A stretch of DNA of 64,000 bases from Bacteroidota bacterium (GCA_022567155.1 JADFHN010000002.1:53376-117375), one strand, 5' to 3'. Positions 27,291-36,317 are shown, counted from the first letter of the stretch. Program-made: numbers and translations. Notes: generated by a model from the letters alone, not told the origin.

Positions 27291-27842
27291 TTACTTTAGA
27301 TATGGGACTGAAAATCTGATTGTCACTTCGTCCCCGGTTTTGATTGTTCCCATCAATGCGGTAGGTGGTGAGATTTCGTAGTCAGACATTTTTAAAGTGA
27401 GTTCACCGTGGAATACAATGATATTTGAATAAATTTCATAGTTGACATCCATAGTAACCATCTTTTTCTTGCCGGCAATTATTAATTCACCTGTGCTTGT
27501 AACAGTATTGCCACTTTGCGAAATTGCGGAAATTAAGTTATAAGAAATCGTGGGATGATTAGGCTCCCTTAATGCCTTATACGTTTTTTTATCCATCATA
27601 CTTTTACCGCTTTTAATTGATTTCACTGTAACTTTAAAGTCCAATTGGTTGATTTCCAATAAAGTGTTTCCTTCAACCGTTATTGACGCAGTATATTTAA
27701 AGTCCTCTATCGTTGATTCCCAGTCATGTAATGATGAAGTACCCGAAATCGTCATAGTAGCTCTGTCTTGTATTACATTGAAAACAGTTTGAGTATTCAA
27801 GCCTAAGAATTGAAATATGATGATGACGATAAAAAATTTCAT
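27291..27842 (-). CDS. YceI family periplasmic protein
   Basis: A 183-residue secreted lipocalin-like protein (signal peptide about 1-18). It shows the YceI pattern: DRATMTISGTSSLHDWEST, LEINQLDFKVTVKSIKSG, MMDKKTYKALREPNHPTISY, STGELIIAGKKKMVTMDVNY and a final LTLKMSDYEISPPTALMGTI. YceI proteins bind long isoprenoid molecules such as polyprenyl-linked quinones. It is 7 bases downstream of a second, more divergent YceI-like gene, and both follow the porin gene on the minus strand. Control by the divergent Crp/Fnr gene is plausible (see 29926-29961). Confidence 0.88.
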   Translation of the reverse strand: MKFFIVIIIFQFLGLNTQTVFNVIQDRATMTISGTSSLHDWESTIEDFKYTASITVEGNTLLEINQLDFKVTVKSIKSGKSMMDKKTYKALREPNHPTISYNLISAISQSGNTVTSTGELIIAGKKKMVTMDVNYEIYSNIIVFHGELTLKMSDYEISPPTALMGTIKTGDEVTIRFSVPYLK

Positions 27843-27849
27843 GACTATT

Positions 27850-28467
27850 TTATTTAGATGTTAAATCATTTAATGTACTCGTATTATGTATGAGATAGCG
27901 GAATTCAATTAGGATTTCCTCGGAAACTTTGATCAGGCCCAGGAGTTTTTTGGGAGGAGTAAGATTAAAATCTGAAATACTGAGTTCCAGTTCACCTTCT
28001 ACAAGTCCTGTGCCATTTGAGATGGATGAATTGAACTTCGTGTCATAATGTTTAATGATACCCGCAATTTCAATTTCAAAGTCAGCTATACCTGGAAGAT
28101 TGATTCCAGCCATCGTTTCATTCAGTGTTATCTGCTTAAGATATATTTTGAGAGTTGGGTATTTATCCTTTTGCAGTAATTTTGCAAAATCCTTATCCAA
28201 GAATGGATTGCCGCAATCAAATCCATTGAGATCAATTATAATGACAACATTTTCAAACCTGTAAATGTTATCCTCATTCATGTACCTTACATCAAGGGTA
28301 TCGTGTTCATAAATTGTAGAAGTTTTGCAGCTGAATGCGCGTACGTTGGATTTCCCGGTGATATTTATCGAACTGCTGAATACAAGGGACAGATCGGTGT
28401 AATTATTTCTCTTTGCCGGTGTGAAGGCTAGCAGACTCAGAAGAAGGGTACTTAGCAGAATTTTCAT
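27850..28467 (-). CDS. Divergent YceI-like periplasmic protein
   Basis: About 205 residues with a signal peptide (MKILLSTLLLSLLAFTPA). The middle and end follow the YceI scheme: SSINITGKSNVRAFSC, FENVVIIIDLNGFDCGN, FAKLLQKDKYPTLKIYLKQI, GIADFEIEIAGIIK and LELSISDFNLTPPKKLLGLI. Two cysteines (SCKT and DCGN) are unusual for the family and could form a disulfide. ATG at 28467 is preferred; a GTG lies one codon earlier. It is likely coexpressed with the YceI gene 7 bases downstream. Confidence 0.72.
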   Translation of the reverse strand: MKILLSTLLLSLLAFTPAKRNNYTDLSLVFSSSINITGKSNVRAFSCKTSTIYEHDTLDVRYMNEDNIYRFENVVIIIDLNGFDCGNPFLDKDFAKLLQKDKYPTLKIYLKQITLNETMAGINLPGIADFEIEIAGIIKHYDTKFNSSISNGTGLVEGELELSISDFNLTPPKKLLGLIKVSEEILIEFRYLIHNTSTLNDLTSK

Positions 28468-28484
28468 CACTAAAGAAGTTAATA

Positions 28485-28510
28485 AGGGGACTGCCCGTTG
28501 CCAGTCCCCT
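28485..28510 (-). terminator. 9-bp perfect stem-loop between porin and YceI genes
   Basis: AGGGGACTG pairs with CAGTCCCCT across an 8-base loop in the 62-base gap after the porin stop. No T-run follows on the minus strand. It may lower read-through into the YceI genes or protect the porin mRNA end. Confidence 0.45.
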
Positions 28511-28529
28511 CGATTGATTAATGGTTTTG

Positions 28530-29828
28530 TTAGAATGAGATAGCAGCTTCTACCATGATCCCGTTGAACCTGCCGTTTTGATATTTACTGTCCGCGGCAT
28601 AGCCATTGTAGGTCTGATTTACATACTCAATTTTTGTTAAAATATTGCGAGTCATAAACCAACCAAATCCCACTTGTGTTCTTTTGATGGTTACTTCATT
28701 GGGATCGCTGTTGGATAACTTGCCACTTGCAGTGTTGTACCGGGCTCCAGCGTAAACATTTTCATTGGGTCCGAACCGGTATATTAAATCGGCTGCAAAT
28801 TGATTCCATGATCTGTTTTCATCAGACCCTTTGTAATCTCCACCAGTAGATTTTTCAAAGATTCCGAAAAATTCCCATCCATTCCATTTGACGAAAGGAT
28901 TGATCATTACTGCTGTGATTTTATCTCCATAATTTGGATTCCACCTGCCTGATGTAAAGTTGTCCCTCTGGTCCGTTACACTCTGCATTACGGTGTAATA
29001 TCGAGACCCGGCCCTGTCACCACTATACAAATAAATCCTGGAAGCTTTGTTCTGGTAGTATGCAGATCCTGTGAGTCTTACACGTAGATCATTATTTAAT
29101 TGCTTATCATAACCGATTTTTCCATAAAAAGCTGCGGTTGTGGATCCGGGATTGGTTACTCCTTGATTAAGTTTTCCATTAGATATCCCCAGCATGGTTA
29201 TTATTCCATTTTTTTGCAAATAGAATTCTCCAGCCACCTCGGTAGTAAATGCATCCAAAATATAGTTTCCAACGAATGGGTTGTATATAGCCTTTGCATT
29301 GTCAGATCTTCTGAAATGGGCATCACCATAGTTGATCTCCATATGCCCTACCTTGAATGTGGCGATATCCATAAGACCACCTGCAAAACCATCTTTTATA
29401 AAATCCAACCGGTCAATTTGGATGTACCCATCCTTCACCCATACTTCTGTATGGTGCCTGGAAGACAGGTAGGTGCGAAGATTCATTCTAACTCCCCTTG
29501 TCAGCTGTACATCAATATCAAGGTTTGCTGTAGGAAGATTAAAATTCTGTCCAATTTCAACCAGTTCATTCATATTATTACCTTCCCCGTCGTCGAGGAA
29601 TGTCGATTTGTTTGAATGATTCAGTGATTGAAACTGAATGGCAAATGCACCACCCAATCGAACTTTCAATTCGTCGAATCCGATCGTATCCAGTTTACTT
29701 GTTTCAAATACATTAACACCCCTTTGGTCGGGATATCGAAAATACGGCAAGTCACTTTGCTGTCCCCATACCGGAAGGCTTATCAGCCCTGCAAGTATGA
29801 TTGTCAAAAATTTATTAAAGGTTTTCAT
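28530..29828 (-). CDS. Outer-membrane porin-like beta-barrel protein
   Basis: A 432-residue protein with a signal peptide (about 1-22, ending PVWGQ). It is built of alternating strands (FDELKVRLGGAFAIQFQSL, VRMNLRTYLSSRHHTEVWVK, RVRLTGSAYYQNKASRIYLY, VGFGWFMTRNILTKIEYVNQ) and ends in GRFNGIMVEAAISF, the terminal aromatic residue needed for barrel insertion. Its size and the short acidic N-terminus fit 16- to 18-strand porins of Bacteroidota. Substrate unknown. It is the first gene of a minus-strand porin-YceI-YceI run, with two FNR-like palindromes in front. Confidence 0.8.
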   Translation of the reverse strand: MKTFNKFLTIILAGLISLPVWGQQSDLPYFRYPDQRGVNVFETSKLDTIGFDELKVRLGGAFAIQFQSLNHSNKSTFLDDGEGNNMNELVEIGQNFNLPTANLDIDVQLTRGVRMNLRTYLSSRHHTEVWVKDGYIQIDRLDFIKDGFAGGLMDIATFKVGHMEINYGDAHFRRSDNAKAIYNPFVGNYILDAFTTEVAGEFYLQKNGIITMLGISNGKLNQGVTNPGSTTAAFYGKIGYDKQLNNDLRVRLTGSAYYQNKASRIYLYSGDRAGSRYYTVMQSVTDQRDNFTSGRWNPNYGDKITAVMINPFVKWNGWEFFGIFEKSTGGDYKGSDENRSWNQFAADLIYRFGPNENVYAGARYNTASGKLSNSDPNEVTIKRTQVGFGWFMTRNILTKIEYVNQTYNGYAADSKYQNGRFNGIMVEAAISF

Positions 29829-29895
29829 AGCTTTATTATTTTAGTTAATAATTGTTTTTATTTTCTTTCCCATTTTCATCACTTATTATCAATTA

Positions 29896-29903
29896 CAAAT
29901 ATC
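29896..29903 (-). promoter_or_regulatory. Near-consensus -7 box of the porin promoter
   Basis: The minus strand reads GATATTTG, one mismatch from TAnnTTTG. A start site near 29891 would place the FNR-like box 29926-29939 centred about 41.5 bases upstream, the position typical for activation by Crp/Fnr proteins. This geometry is inference. Confidence 0.35.
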
Positions 29904-29925
29904 AGGAGTTTTAACAAGTTTTATA

Positions 29926-29939
29926 TTGACATATATCAA
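29926..29939. promoter_or_regulatory. FNR-like box (TTGAC-N4-ATCAA)
   Basis: The sequence TTGACATATATCAA differs from the FNR consensus TTGATNNNNATCAA by one base. It lies between the porin gene and the divergent Crp/Fnr regulator gene, so the regulator probably controls the porin operon, itself, or both. Confidence 0.6.
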
Positions 29940-29947
29940 ATAAAAAC

Positions 29948-29961
29948 ATGATTTATATCAT
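29948..29961. promoter_or_regulatory. Second FNR-like palindrome (ATGAT-N4-ATCAT)
   Basis: ATGATTTATATCAT is a perfect palindrome with FNR-type half sites, 22 bases centre to centre from the first box, which is two helical turns. The pair suggests two dimers bound on the same face of the DNA. No other gene was seen in the 322-base gap. Confidence 0.5.
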
Positions 29962-30150
29962 TAAATTATATTTTATTTGGCAATATATTTAATGTTAATC
30001 GAAATGGGAAGGATGAACGTTTTGATGAAAAGCTTTCGGATATGAGACAACCCAGGGTAAGTACTGATATATTTTACATTTTATGTTGATGTGAGTCTTT
30101 ACAGGTTGCACCCCTGATTCTTATTTTGTAAATTATGAACCGATACGGTT

Positions 30151-30867
30151 ATGGTAATTAATCAACAAAAAAGCTGCGCAAATTGTAAACATTGCCTGGT
30201 AGGTAAATTCTGTTCCCCGGAATGGATATCAAAAGTTGATGCAGGTAAGAACCAACTTTTGTATCGCAAGGGCCAATACATCTTTTATGAAGGAGCACTC
30301 GTATTTGGTTTACATCTCGTGACCGAGGGGAAAGTTAAGATCATAAGCAATGTTTCCGGAAGTAAGGAACAGATCGTACGACTTGCTACGGATGGACATG
30401 TACTGGGACGGTGGGGCGATAAGGAAGACATTTATGAAAATAGTGCTGTATCCCTGGAGGATTCAGTTATCTGTTTTATAAATAACGATCTTTTACACGA
30501 TGTATGTTTGGCCAATCCTGAGTTCACATTTCAATTAATGAAGTATTATGCTTCAGAATTACGGAAATCGGGAAAACAAATAAAGTGTTTGGGTCAGATG
30601 CCCGTCAAATTAAAAATCGTAGAAACTCTTCTCCACCTCGTTGAGATTTTCGGCCTTGACTCCAAGAGAAATATCGCAGCAGCGATAAGTAGGCAAGAGA
30701 TTGCTGAAATGGCAGCAGTAAACATGGAACAAGTAAGCAGGGAGATAACCGCACTTAAAAAGAGAAGGATCATTTCCACCAATGGCAAACAAATCATAAT
30801 TAATGACCTTGAAAAGCTTCAGGAAATAGTGGCCACGCAGATGGATATACTGGATTTGGATTCTTAG
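30151..30867 (+). CDS. Crp/Fnr family transcription regulator with N-terminal cysteine cluster
   Basis: A 238-residue regulator. The N-terminus has four cysteines at 9, 12, 15 and 21 (SCANCKHCLVGKFC), a spacing that could bind an iron-sulfur cluster as in oxygen-sensing FNR. The cyclic-nucleotide-type beta roll spans about 35-130 (YRKGQYIFYEGALVFGLHLV, TEGKVKIISNVSGSKEQIV) and a winged helix ends the protein (ISRQEIAEMAAVNMEQVSRE, ITALKKRRIISTNGKQIIIN). It reads away from the porin-YceI operon; the FNR-like boxes lie about 190-225 bases before its ATG. Oxygen or NO sensing is inference; no cluster was shown. Confidence 0.87.
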   Translation: MVINQQKSCANCKHCLVGKFCSPEWISKVDAGKNQLLYRKGQYIFYEGALVFGLHLVTEGKVKIISNVSGSKEQIVRLATDGHVLGRWGDKEDIYENSAVSLEDSVICFINNDLLHDVCLANPEFTFQLMKYYASELRKSGKQIKCLGQMPVKLKIVETLLHLVEIFGLDSKRNIAAAISRQEIAEMAAVNMEQVSREITALKKRRIISTNGKQIIINDLEKLQEIVATQMDILDLDS

Positions 30868-31298
30868 ATCGAATAGTACCGTTTTTCATTGAGCCGATCG
30901 GCATTTACATCAGTCTTATACTTCATCCTTAATATGCAGCGCTTTGATTCTTCCTATATAAGAAATGTCATTTTTTAGAAAGAATTAAATCATTAGAATT
31001 GGAGAACTACTTATTTAAGACATAACCGAATCCCACTACAATCATGTTAAATAAACTATACAAAGAAAGATCCAAAGAACCTTTTACACCATCAATAGGA
31101 CTGGCACTTTTTCCTGAATTCTATAAGAAAGATCTACAAGTAAAATGAAGTAAATGTTATTGGAGTTGGACAGGGGGAAAATCGGAAAATTTGAATTATA
31201 AAAATCTAAAACATCAAATTTTCGAATCTTACAGGTACCTCCACAGGCACCTGAAAATAAAAAATCCCTATAAATCAGTTATTTATAAGGATATATAG
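30868..31298. other. Gene-poor gap after the Crp/Fnr gene
   Basis: I see no convincing gene here. A 34-residue frame beginning MLNKLYKERSKEPFTPSIGL near 31045 could be a remnant but resembles nothing I know. No terminator hairpin with a T-run was found. Confidence 0.3.
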
Positions 31299-31382
31299 TG
31301 CGCACGAGAGGAATCGAACCTCCACGCCCGTGAGAGCACCAGCCCCTCAAGCTGGCGTGTCTACCAGTTCCACCACGTGCGC
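31299..31382 (-). tRNA. tRNA-Leu, anticodon GAG
   Basis: The minus strand folds as a class II tRNA. The acceptor stem pairs GCGCACG with CGTGCGC, followed by discriminator A. The D arm contains GGTAGACACG, the anticodon loop is TTGAGGG between stems CCAGC and GCTGG, giving anticodon GAG, then a long variable arm (TGCTCTCACGGGCGT) and a GGTTCGATTCC T arm. The CCA end is not encoded. It reads leucine codons CUC/CUU. Confidence 0.93.
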
Positions 31383-31632
31383 ATAGATACCGGTAATCAG
31401 TAAGGGTTGCAAATGTAATCAAGAAATCTGTTTCAGTAAATGTTTTGACAGTCAATCAATAACTTTTAAGGAAATTCATACAAGTATTATTTCACCGCAA
31501 CTTTTGTAAAAAATATTTCCCACAAAGACGACCAAATTCCTATAATGGGAAACTCTAGGGTTCTAAAAAGAATCTATAGTGCCTGAAAACAGCCTTTTTT
31601 GTCATTGGCACATAATTTGGCATATACAGGTT

Positions 31633-31933
31633 ATGATGAAAGAGCGTTTATACAGATTAGCAGGATACGTTATACTGATGATGTATCTTGTGCAAGTATG
31701 CTACATGGTTGTACAATATCTTTCCTGAGCAATTTCATCTATCAGAAGGAAGCTTGTAATGTAGTAGCTAAACATTTATTTCCAGCTTTTATCGACCGTT
31801 TTTCTTTATCCTTTTAACAATAGGTGCTACTGTACTGATCATTCCGGATTTCTTTTCGGGGTTATTAGCTCTTGGAATAATTCCCTGCCTGAATTACCAA
31901 TGCCTCACAGTGTCTGGGTTTTATCTGTTTTGA
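31633..31933 (+). pseudogene. Decayed membrane-protein gene
   Basis: Three frames together read as one hydrophobic protein. It starts MMKERLYRLAGYVILMMYLV (31633), continues VQVCYMVVQYLS to a stop, and resumes in another frame at FYRPFFFILLTIGATVLIIP then DFFSGLLALGIIPCLN to TGA at 31933. Each part is strongly membrane-helix-like, so frameshifts in a small membrane-protein gene are likely. The frame through 31599-31817 alone does not look like a real protein. Family unknown. The rest of the gap 31383-31942 holds nothing I recognise. Confidence 0.4.
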
Positions 31934-31942
31934 AAATGCATG

Positions 31943-32440
31943 TTAATTGGAATATTGGTCCATTACCCCGGGCACAGCAGCGGTTTGCAACTGGTCGTTG
32001 GCATACCATTCGGCATAACTGGTTGGAGTTTCGCGAAGTTTCATACTGTGAAGTTTAATATATTCTGGCAGCAGCGGTGAAACGCGGTTCACAAAATCAA
32101 GAAGAATGTTTTCGCAGGTAGGACTGTAGGGTACCGGAATTATCCTTTCATGACTGATTTCTGATGCAATTATTTTGTAAGGCGAATCTTTATGAATTAC
32201 CAATGAATGGTCGAATGTTGTAATTATTTCTTTCTGAATAATGTTTTTGAGGATCGAAAAGTCCATGACCATGCCGCTTTTCGGGTTGTCAGTCCCAGCT
32301 TCAGGATGGCCTATCACGGTTATGGACAACTGAAACGTATGTCCGTGAATGTGGCGGCACTTTCCATCATAATGATCCAGTGCATGCGCCATATCAAGCG
32401 TAAATTCTTTGGTTACCCGTATTCTGTTATTTTTTGCCAC
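31943..32440 (-). CDS. 6-pyruvoyl-tetrahydropterin synthase / QueD family protein
   Basis: A 165-residue enzyme of the PTPS/QueD fold. Zinc ligands are His19 (DMAHALDHYDG) and His32/His34 (HIHGHTFQLSI), with catalytic Cys28 just before (GKCRH). Further signatures are GMVMDFSILK, FDHSLVI, PTCENILLDFV and LRETPTSYAEWY. In bacteria such proteins usually make 6-carboxytetrahydropterin for queuosine (QueD), less often pterins. No other queuosine gene is in the window, so the exact product is open. The start codon is GTG. A minus-strand TATATTTG box at 32472-32479 lies 32 bases upstream. Confidence 0.88.
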   Translation of the reverse strand: MAKNNRIRVTKEFTLDMAHALDHYDGKCRHIHGHTFQLSITVIGHPEAGTDNPKSGMVMDFSILKNIIQKEIITTFDHSLVIHKDSPYKIIASEISHERIIPVPYSPTCENILLDFVNRVSPLLPEYIKLHSMKLRETPTSYAEWYANDQLQTAAVPGVMDQYSN

Positions 32441-32471
32441 TGAATTGCCTGGTTTTATATTTTTTCTTTTG

Positions 32472-32479
32472 CAAATATA
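32472..32479 (-). promoter_or_regulatory. TAnnTTTG-type -7 box for the PTPS/QueD gene
   Basis: The minus strand reads TATATTTG, a full match to the Bacteroidota -7 consensus, 32 bases before the GTG start. No clear -33 TTG was seen. Confidence 0.4.
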
Positions 32480-32603
32480 TACAGATATTCAGGTCGGATT
32501 ATCTAAAATATTCAGGTTTTATTTCCGAAAGTATAGCTTTCAGAAAAAGGATGCGTAAATTTTAGAGCAATACATGAAGTAGATCCTGTAAAATATTTCT
32601 GCT

Positions 32604-34306
32604 ATGAAAATCTTAAAAATCATATTCGGTGTATTGGCCGTCGGTCTTTCGGTGAGTTGCAACCCTACGGAAACAATGGAAGAAGCCGATTTACTGCTGA
32701 AAAACGGAAAGATCTGGACGGGTGATCCTTCCAACCCCTGGGTTAATTGGATTTCCATTAAAAATGGTAAAATAGCTGATTTGGGTAATGGTGGTACTGC
32801 ACCTGCATCAAAAGAGATTATTGATCTCGAGGGTCGTCTTACCCTTCCCGGATTCAACGATTCTCACGTTCATTTTGCATCTGCCGGTCAGCTTCTTCTG
32901 GGTATCAACCTTTTGGATGTAAATAATGATGCACTTTTCATCCAAAAGGTAAAAGAAACAACCCAACGCCTGCCAAAAAACAGCTGGATTACAAGTGGAT
33001 CATGGGGCGCTTATGAAGCCTGGGGGCTAGGATCTGTAGGGGGAGATACACGGAAAGAAACATGGATACCATCAAGAAGCCTGATCGACAGCATTACCAC
33101 GGATTATCCTGTTTTAGTTGTGCGTTACGATAGAAAAATGGGACTGGCCAATGCACTGGCGCTTGACTATCTGGGCATTGATTCGGAATCAGGTATTTTA
33201 CAGGGCGGCTGTTAAAAGAGTCGCTGGAAAGCATCCCTGATAAATCCGTTGAACGGAAACTGGCCGAAGCCCGCAGGGCATTGGAAGAATGTCGTATGTG
33301 GGGTGTTACCACGGTGCAGGACATGTCGCCTCCCGATCAGCTCGAGGTATATGAAGCGCTTCGTAAGTCCGGCGAACTTACCTGCAGGATCAATTTCAGT
33401 CCCTCGAGGCTCGGCGATTATAAAATGATGATTGAGAATGGGTGGGTTATAGATTATTCCGATCCTGAAAGGCCGCATCCTGCCGGTGATGCCTGGATAA
33501 GCTACGGCACCCTCAAGACGCACATCGATGGTATTATGGGTGGCAGGACGGCTCGTTTCTTCGAGCCATATAGTGATAATGATGTGGAAAACAGGTTGTG
33601 GCGTGGGGGCTGGCGTGAATTTTCTAAAGATATGCCTTCATTTAAGGAGATGATCTTTAAGGCTGATGCGGAAAACATCCAAATGCGGATCCATGCTATC
33701 GGTGATGAAGCCAATACCATTCTCCTTGATATTCTGGATTCGATGGCAATAGTGAATGGTCCGCGCGACCGGCGGTTCAGGCTGGTACATGCCCAGGTAT
33801 TACGACCCGAAGACTTTGCGCGTTTTCAGGGGAAAAACATTGTGGCGGAAGTGCAACCCTACCATGTAATAGACGACATGCGTTGGATGCAGGAACGTAT
33901 AGGCTATGAAAGGAGCGAAGGCGCTTATGCCTTCAGAACATTACATGACAATGGTTGCATCCTGTCGTTTGGTTCAGACTGGCCGGGTACCAATGCTTCC
34001 TACTATCCGGTCAATCCCTTGTATGGGTTGTATGCCGCTGTAACCAGACAAACGGTAAACGGCAAGCCGGATGAAGGATGGTTTCCTTTGCAACGCATCG
34101 GCCTGGAGGAAGCGCTGAGAGCTTATACCTGGGGCAGTTCGTTTGGCGCTTTTGAAGACCACATCAAGGGGACGCTGGAACCCGGCAAGCTGGCGGATCT
34201 TGTTGTACTTGATACAGACCTTTTCAGCACCGAGCCGTCGGATTGGCTTAATGCCCGGGCGGTTTATACGATTGTGGATGGAAAGGTGGTGTACAAACGG
34301 GAATAA
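32604..34306 (+). pseudogene. Amidohydrolase (Amidohydro_3/YtcJ-like) lipoprotein, frameshifted
   Basis: Two frames together give one protein of about 567 residues. The first runs from ATG 32604: lipoprotein leader ending LSVSCN, then LPGFNDSHVHFASAGQL (metal-binding DSHVHF) and LVVRYDRKMGLANALALDYL, and stops at 33215 after GILQGG. Dropping into the next frame at that point restores LLKESLESIPDKSVERKLAE and continues through THIDGIMGGRTARFFEP, IHAIGDEANTILLD, LVHAQVLRPEDF, FGSDWPGTNASYYP and LEPGKLADLVVLD to 34306. One missing base near 33208 explains the break. All catalytic motifs are otherwise intact, so the loss is recent or a sequencing error. The enzyme would hydrolyse an unknown amide in the periplasm. 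Confidence 0.85.
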
Positions 34307-34590
34307 CACCTGGTTTTACACCTAAACCTGGTCGTAGGATCACCCAACTCACTGATCTAAATCGCACTGAACCAAAAAGACTACAGGACCTGTCAGCGAT
34401 GGAAATCTATATGATCCGGTCCTGCCTTACAACTTCTCCCGTATCAATACGCAGAAATTCAGCGACGTCTTTTAAAAAAATATTTTTAATCTATCCGGTC
34501 AAATTGCAATCCCTGTCTCCATTCAGGATGGTATGCGTACATGTCTATTTTCGTACCGCATACGATTCCAGCCAATCATGCAATCCGCAA

Positions 34591-35778
34591 TCAATGGGAA
34601 GATACGTTTTCCTTTCTGTCTTCACCAATAACTTTCAGTATGGCTTCATATTCTTCCGGATAGTTCACATTCATTAGTTTGTCCTTATCAGGGGCTTCCA
34701 GAAGCTTTACATCACTGTTAATCAGCGCTTTACGTGGGCAGGAGTATCCCAAACCCAGAAAGTACAGCAATTCATGATAGGCACGAGGCTCCCAGATGGT
34801 AATCAGCGGCTCGGGAAATTCATGTTTGGGATCCCAGAAAGCAGTCGCCGTTTTTGAAGGATCCCTGTTTTCAACCAGAAAACGAAGCATATCTTCATCG
34901 AGAAGAGGCATATCACTGGCTACCGTGAGCCATGCGGAATTTGGATTTGATCTGAAAGCAGAAAGAATTCCTCCAAATGGTCCCAATCCGGTAAAAGTAT
35001 CGGGCAAGGGATTTAATGAGGGATCAATTTCATCTGTCTGGTCTTCGCGGCACGATAAAAACACCTTATCGCAATGAACAGATAGCAAATCCCATATAAA
35101 TTCCCGCTGGGGTTTTCCATGGTAATTAAACCGGGTCTTATCGCTGTTCATACGAGTGCTTTTTCCACCTGCCAGTACCAACCCGCTTACTCCGGGCATC
35201 CCTTTTTTTAAAAGGCTTTTTATCCAGTCTTCAATTTTCGACCGTTCACCAATCTGATAAACAGGAATTTCGCTCCATTCAGGTATATGTGCTTTTAAAT
35301 ATTCAGGGATATCAGTTTCTGCATCAGTAAGGAGGATCAGACCTACCCGGGTGAGCTTATGAAGTTTTTTCTCCAGCGGCTTCCGGGTATCAATCACTGC
35401 TATTTGCAAGTCGCTGTCGAAATGGTTCCCGTTTATGATAACAAGATCCTGATCAAGAAAGTATTTTTTCTGCCGCAATGGATTTAGTCCCCCTTTCCAA
35501 TCTATCCGGTTAAAATGGATTTTATCTGTGTATTGCATACTTCCGCCGTGCGTAATGGCTGATTTGGGGTCAAACCCGCCCTTTTCCGCTTCAACGGCAC
35601 CTTTATGATCTGCATCTACATACGCGATTTTATATGCACTACTCAGTGACTCAATAATATCAAATGCAATTTTCCGGATGTTGTCACACGGTGTTCCCAG
35701 TATGGCCACTTCTATGGCAGAAAACCGGCCCAGGTGCGGTTTTATAAGCATTGTATGTTTCTTATGCGCTTTATGCAT
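34591..35778 (-). CDS. mobA: Molybdenum cofactor guanylyltransferase MobA with MobB-like N-terminal extension
   Basis: About 395 residues. The C-terminal half is MobA: LVLAGGKSTRMNSDKTRFNY (nucleotide-binding loop), DTFTGLGPFGGILSAFRSNP, LTVASDMPLLDEDMLRFLV and LMNVNYPEEYEAIL. It attaches GMP to molybdopterin. The first 190 or so residues resemble MobB in layout (VAILGTPCDNIRKIAFDIIE, KIAYVDADHKGAVEA) but the P-loop is degenerate (GTPCDNIRK instead of GxxxxGKT), so GTPase activity is doubtful. Start is ATG at 35778, which overlaps the moaC stop by 8 bases (ATGCATAA); a longer frame has no usable start. The molybdenum genes moaC and moeA are adjacent. Confidence 0.86.
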   Translation of the reverse strand: MHKAHKKHTMLIKPHLGRFSAIEVAILGTPCDNIRKIAFDIIESLSSAYKIAYVDADHKGAVEAEKGGFDPKSAITHGGSMQYTDKIHFNRIDWKGGLNPLRQKKYFLDQDLVIINGNHFDSDLQIAVIDTRKPLEKKLHKLTRVGLILLTDAETDIPEYLKAHIPEWSEIPVYQIGERSKIEDWIKSLLKKGMPGVSGLVLAGGKSTRMNSDKTRFNYHGKPQREFIWDLLSVHCDKVFLSCREDQTDEIDPSLNPLPDTFTGLGPFGGILSAFRSNPNSAWLTVASDMPLLDEDMLRFLVENRDPSKTATAFWDPKHEFPEPLITIWEPRAYHELLYFLGLGYSCPRKALINSDVKLLEAPDKDKLMNVNYPEEYEAILKVIGEDRKENVSSH

Positions 35779-36256
35779 GCTCGTTGTACCTAAAATCACT
35801 TTTCCCACCGGTTTTTTCAATCAGCCTAAGTTCTTTGATAACAATATCATGCGATAAGGCCTTACACATGTCGTAAATGGTGAGGGCGGCCACTGAAGCT
35901 CCTGTAAGCGCTTCCATTTCGACTCCGGTTTTAGCTTCAACAACTGCTGTACATACTACTACTGCGTCTTCGTCTTTTACCCGGATTTCTATCTTACAGT
36001 TGTCAAGCCCTACCGGGTGGCAAAAAGGGATCAACTCCGAAGTTTTTTTGGCTCCCATCGTACCGGCGATGATAGCTGTATGAAATACAGGGCCTTTTTT
36101 TGTGGTTATTTCCCCATCATTAAGATGAGCTAAAACCCTGGGTCCAAGCCATATGCGGCATCGTGCCACAGCTTTTCGCTGTGAAACAACTTTTTTTGAA
36201 ACATCCACCATATGGGGGTTCCCTTCCTGGTCCACATGTGTCAATTTTTCAGGCAT
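35771..36256 (-). CDS. moaC: Cyclic pyranopterin monophosphate synthase MoaC
   Basis: A 161-residue protein beginning [20 protein letters not shown]. Family signatures: [70 protein letters not shown] and [11 protein letters not shown]. MoaC converts the MoaA product to cyclic pyranopterin monophosphate in molybdenum cofactor synthesis. ATG at 36256 is chosen; an upstream TTG at 36358 would run into moeA. It is divergent from moeA with 61 bases between, and coupled to mobA by an 8-base overlap. moaA, moaD and moaE are not in the window. Confidence 0.95.
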   Translation of the reverse strand: MPEKLTHVDQEGNPHMVDVSKKVVSQRKAVARCRIWLGPRVLAHLNDGEITTKKGPVFHTAIIAGTMGAKKTSELIPFCHPVGLDNCKIEIRVKDEDAVVVCTAVVEAKTGVEMEALTGASVAALTIYDMCKALSHDIVIKELRLIEKTGGKSDFRYNEHA

Positions 36257-36317
36257 ATATACCGGATATTGGAATTGACTGTTTTCAGTCTTAAAATTAC
36301 AATAAAATTGGATGTAA

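Noticed and set aside
29100..29615. Forward frame of 171 residues
   Set aside because: Antisense to the porin gene with no motif.
31599..31817. 72-residue forward frame taken as one gene
   Set aside because: Reads better as a mix of frames of a decayed membrane protein.
35779..35820. N-terminal extension of mobA
   Set aside because: The codon at 35820 is ATT and the 8-base overlap start at 35778 fits better.
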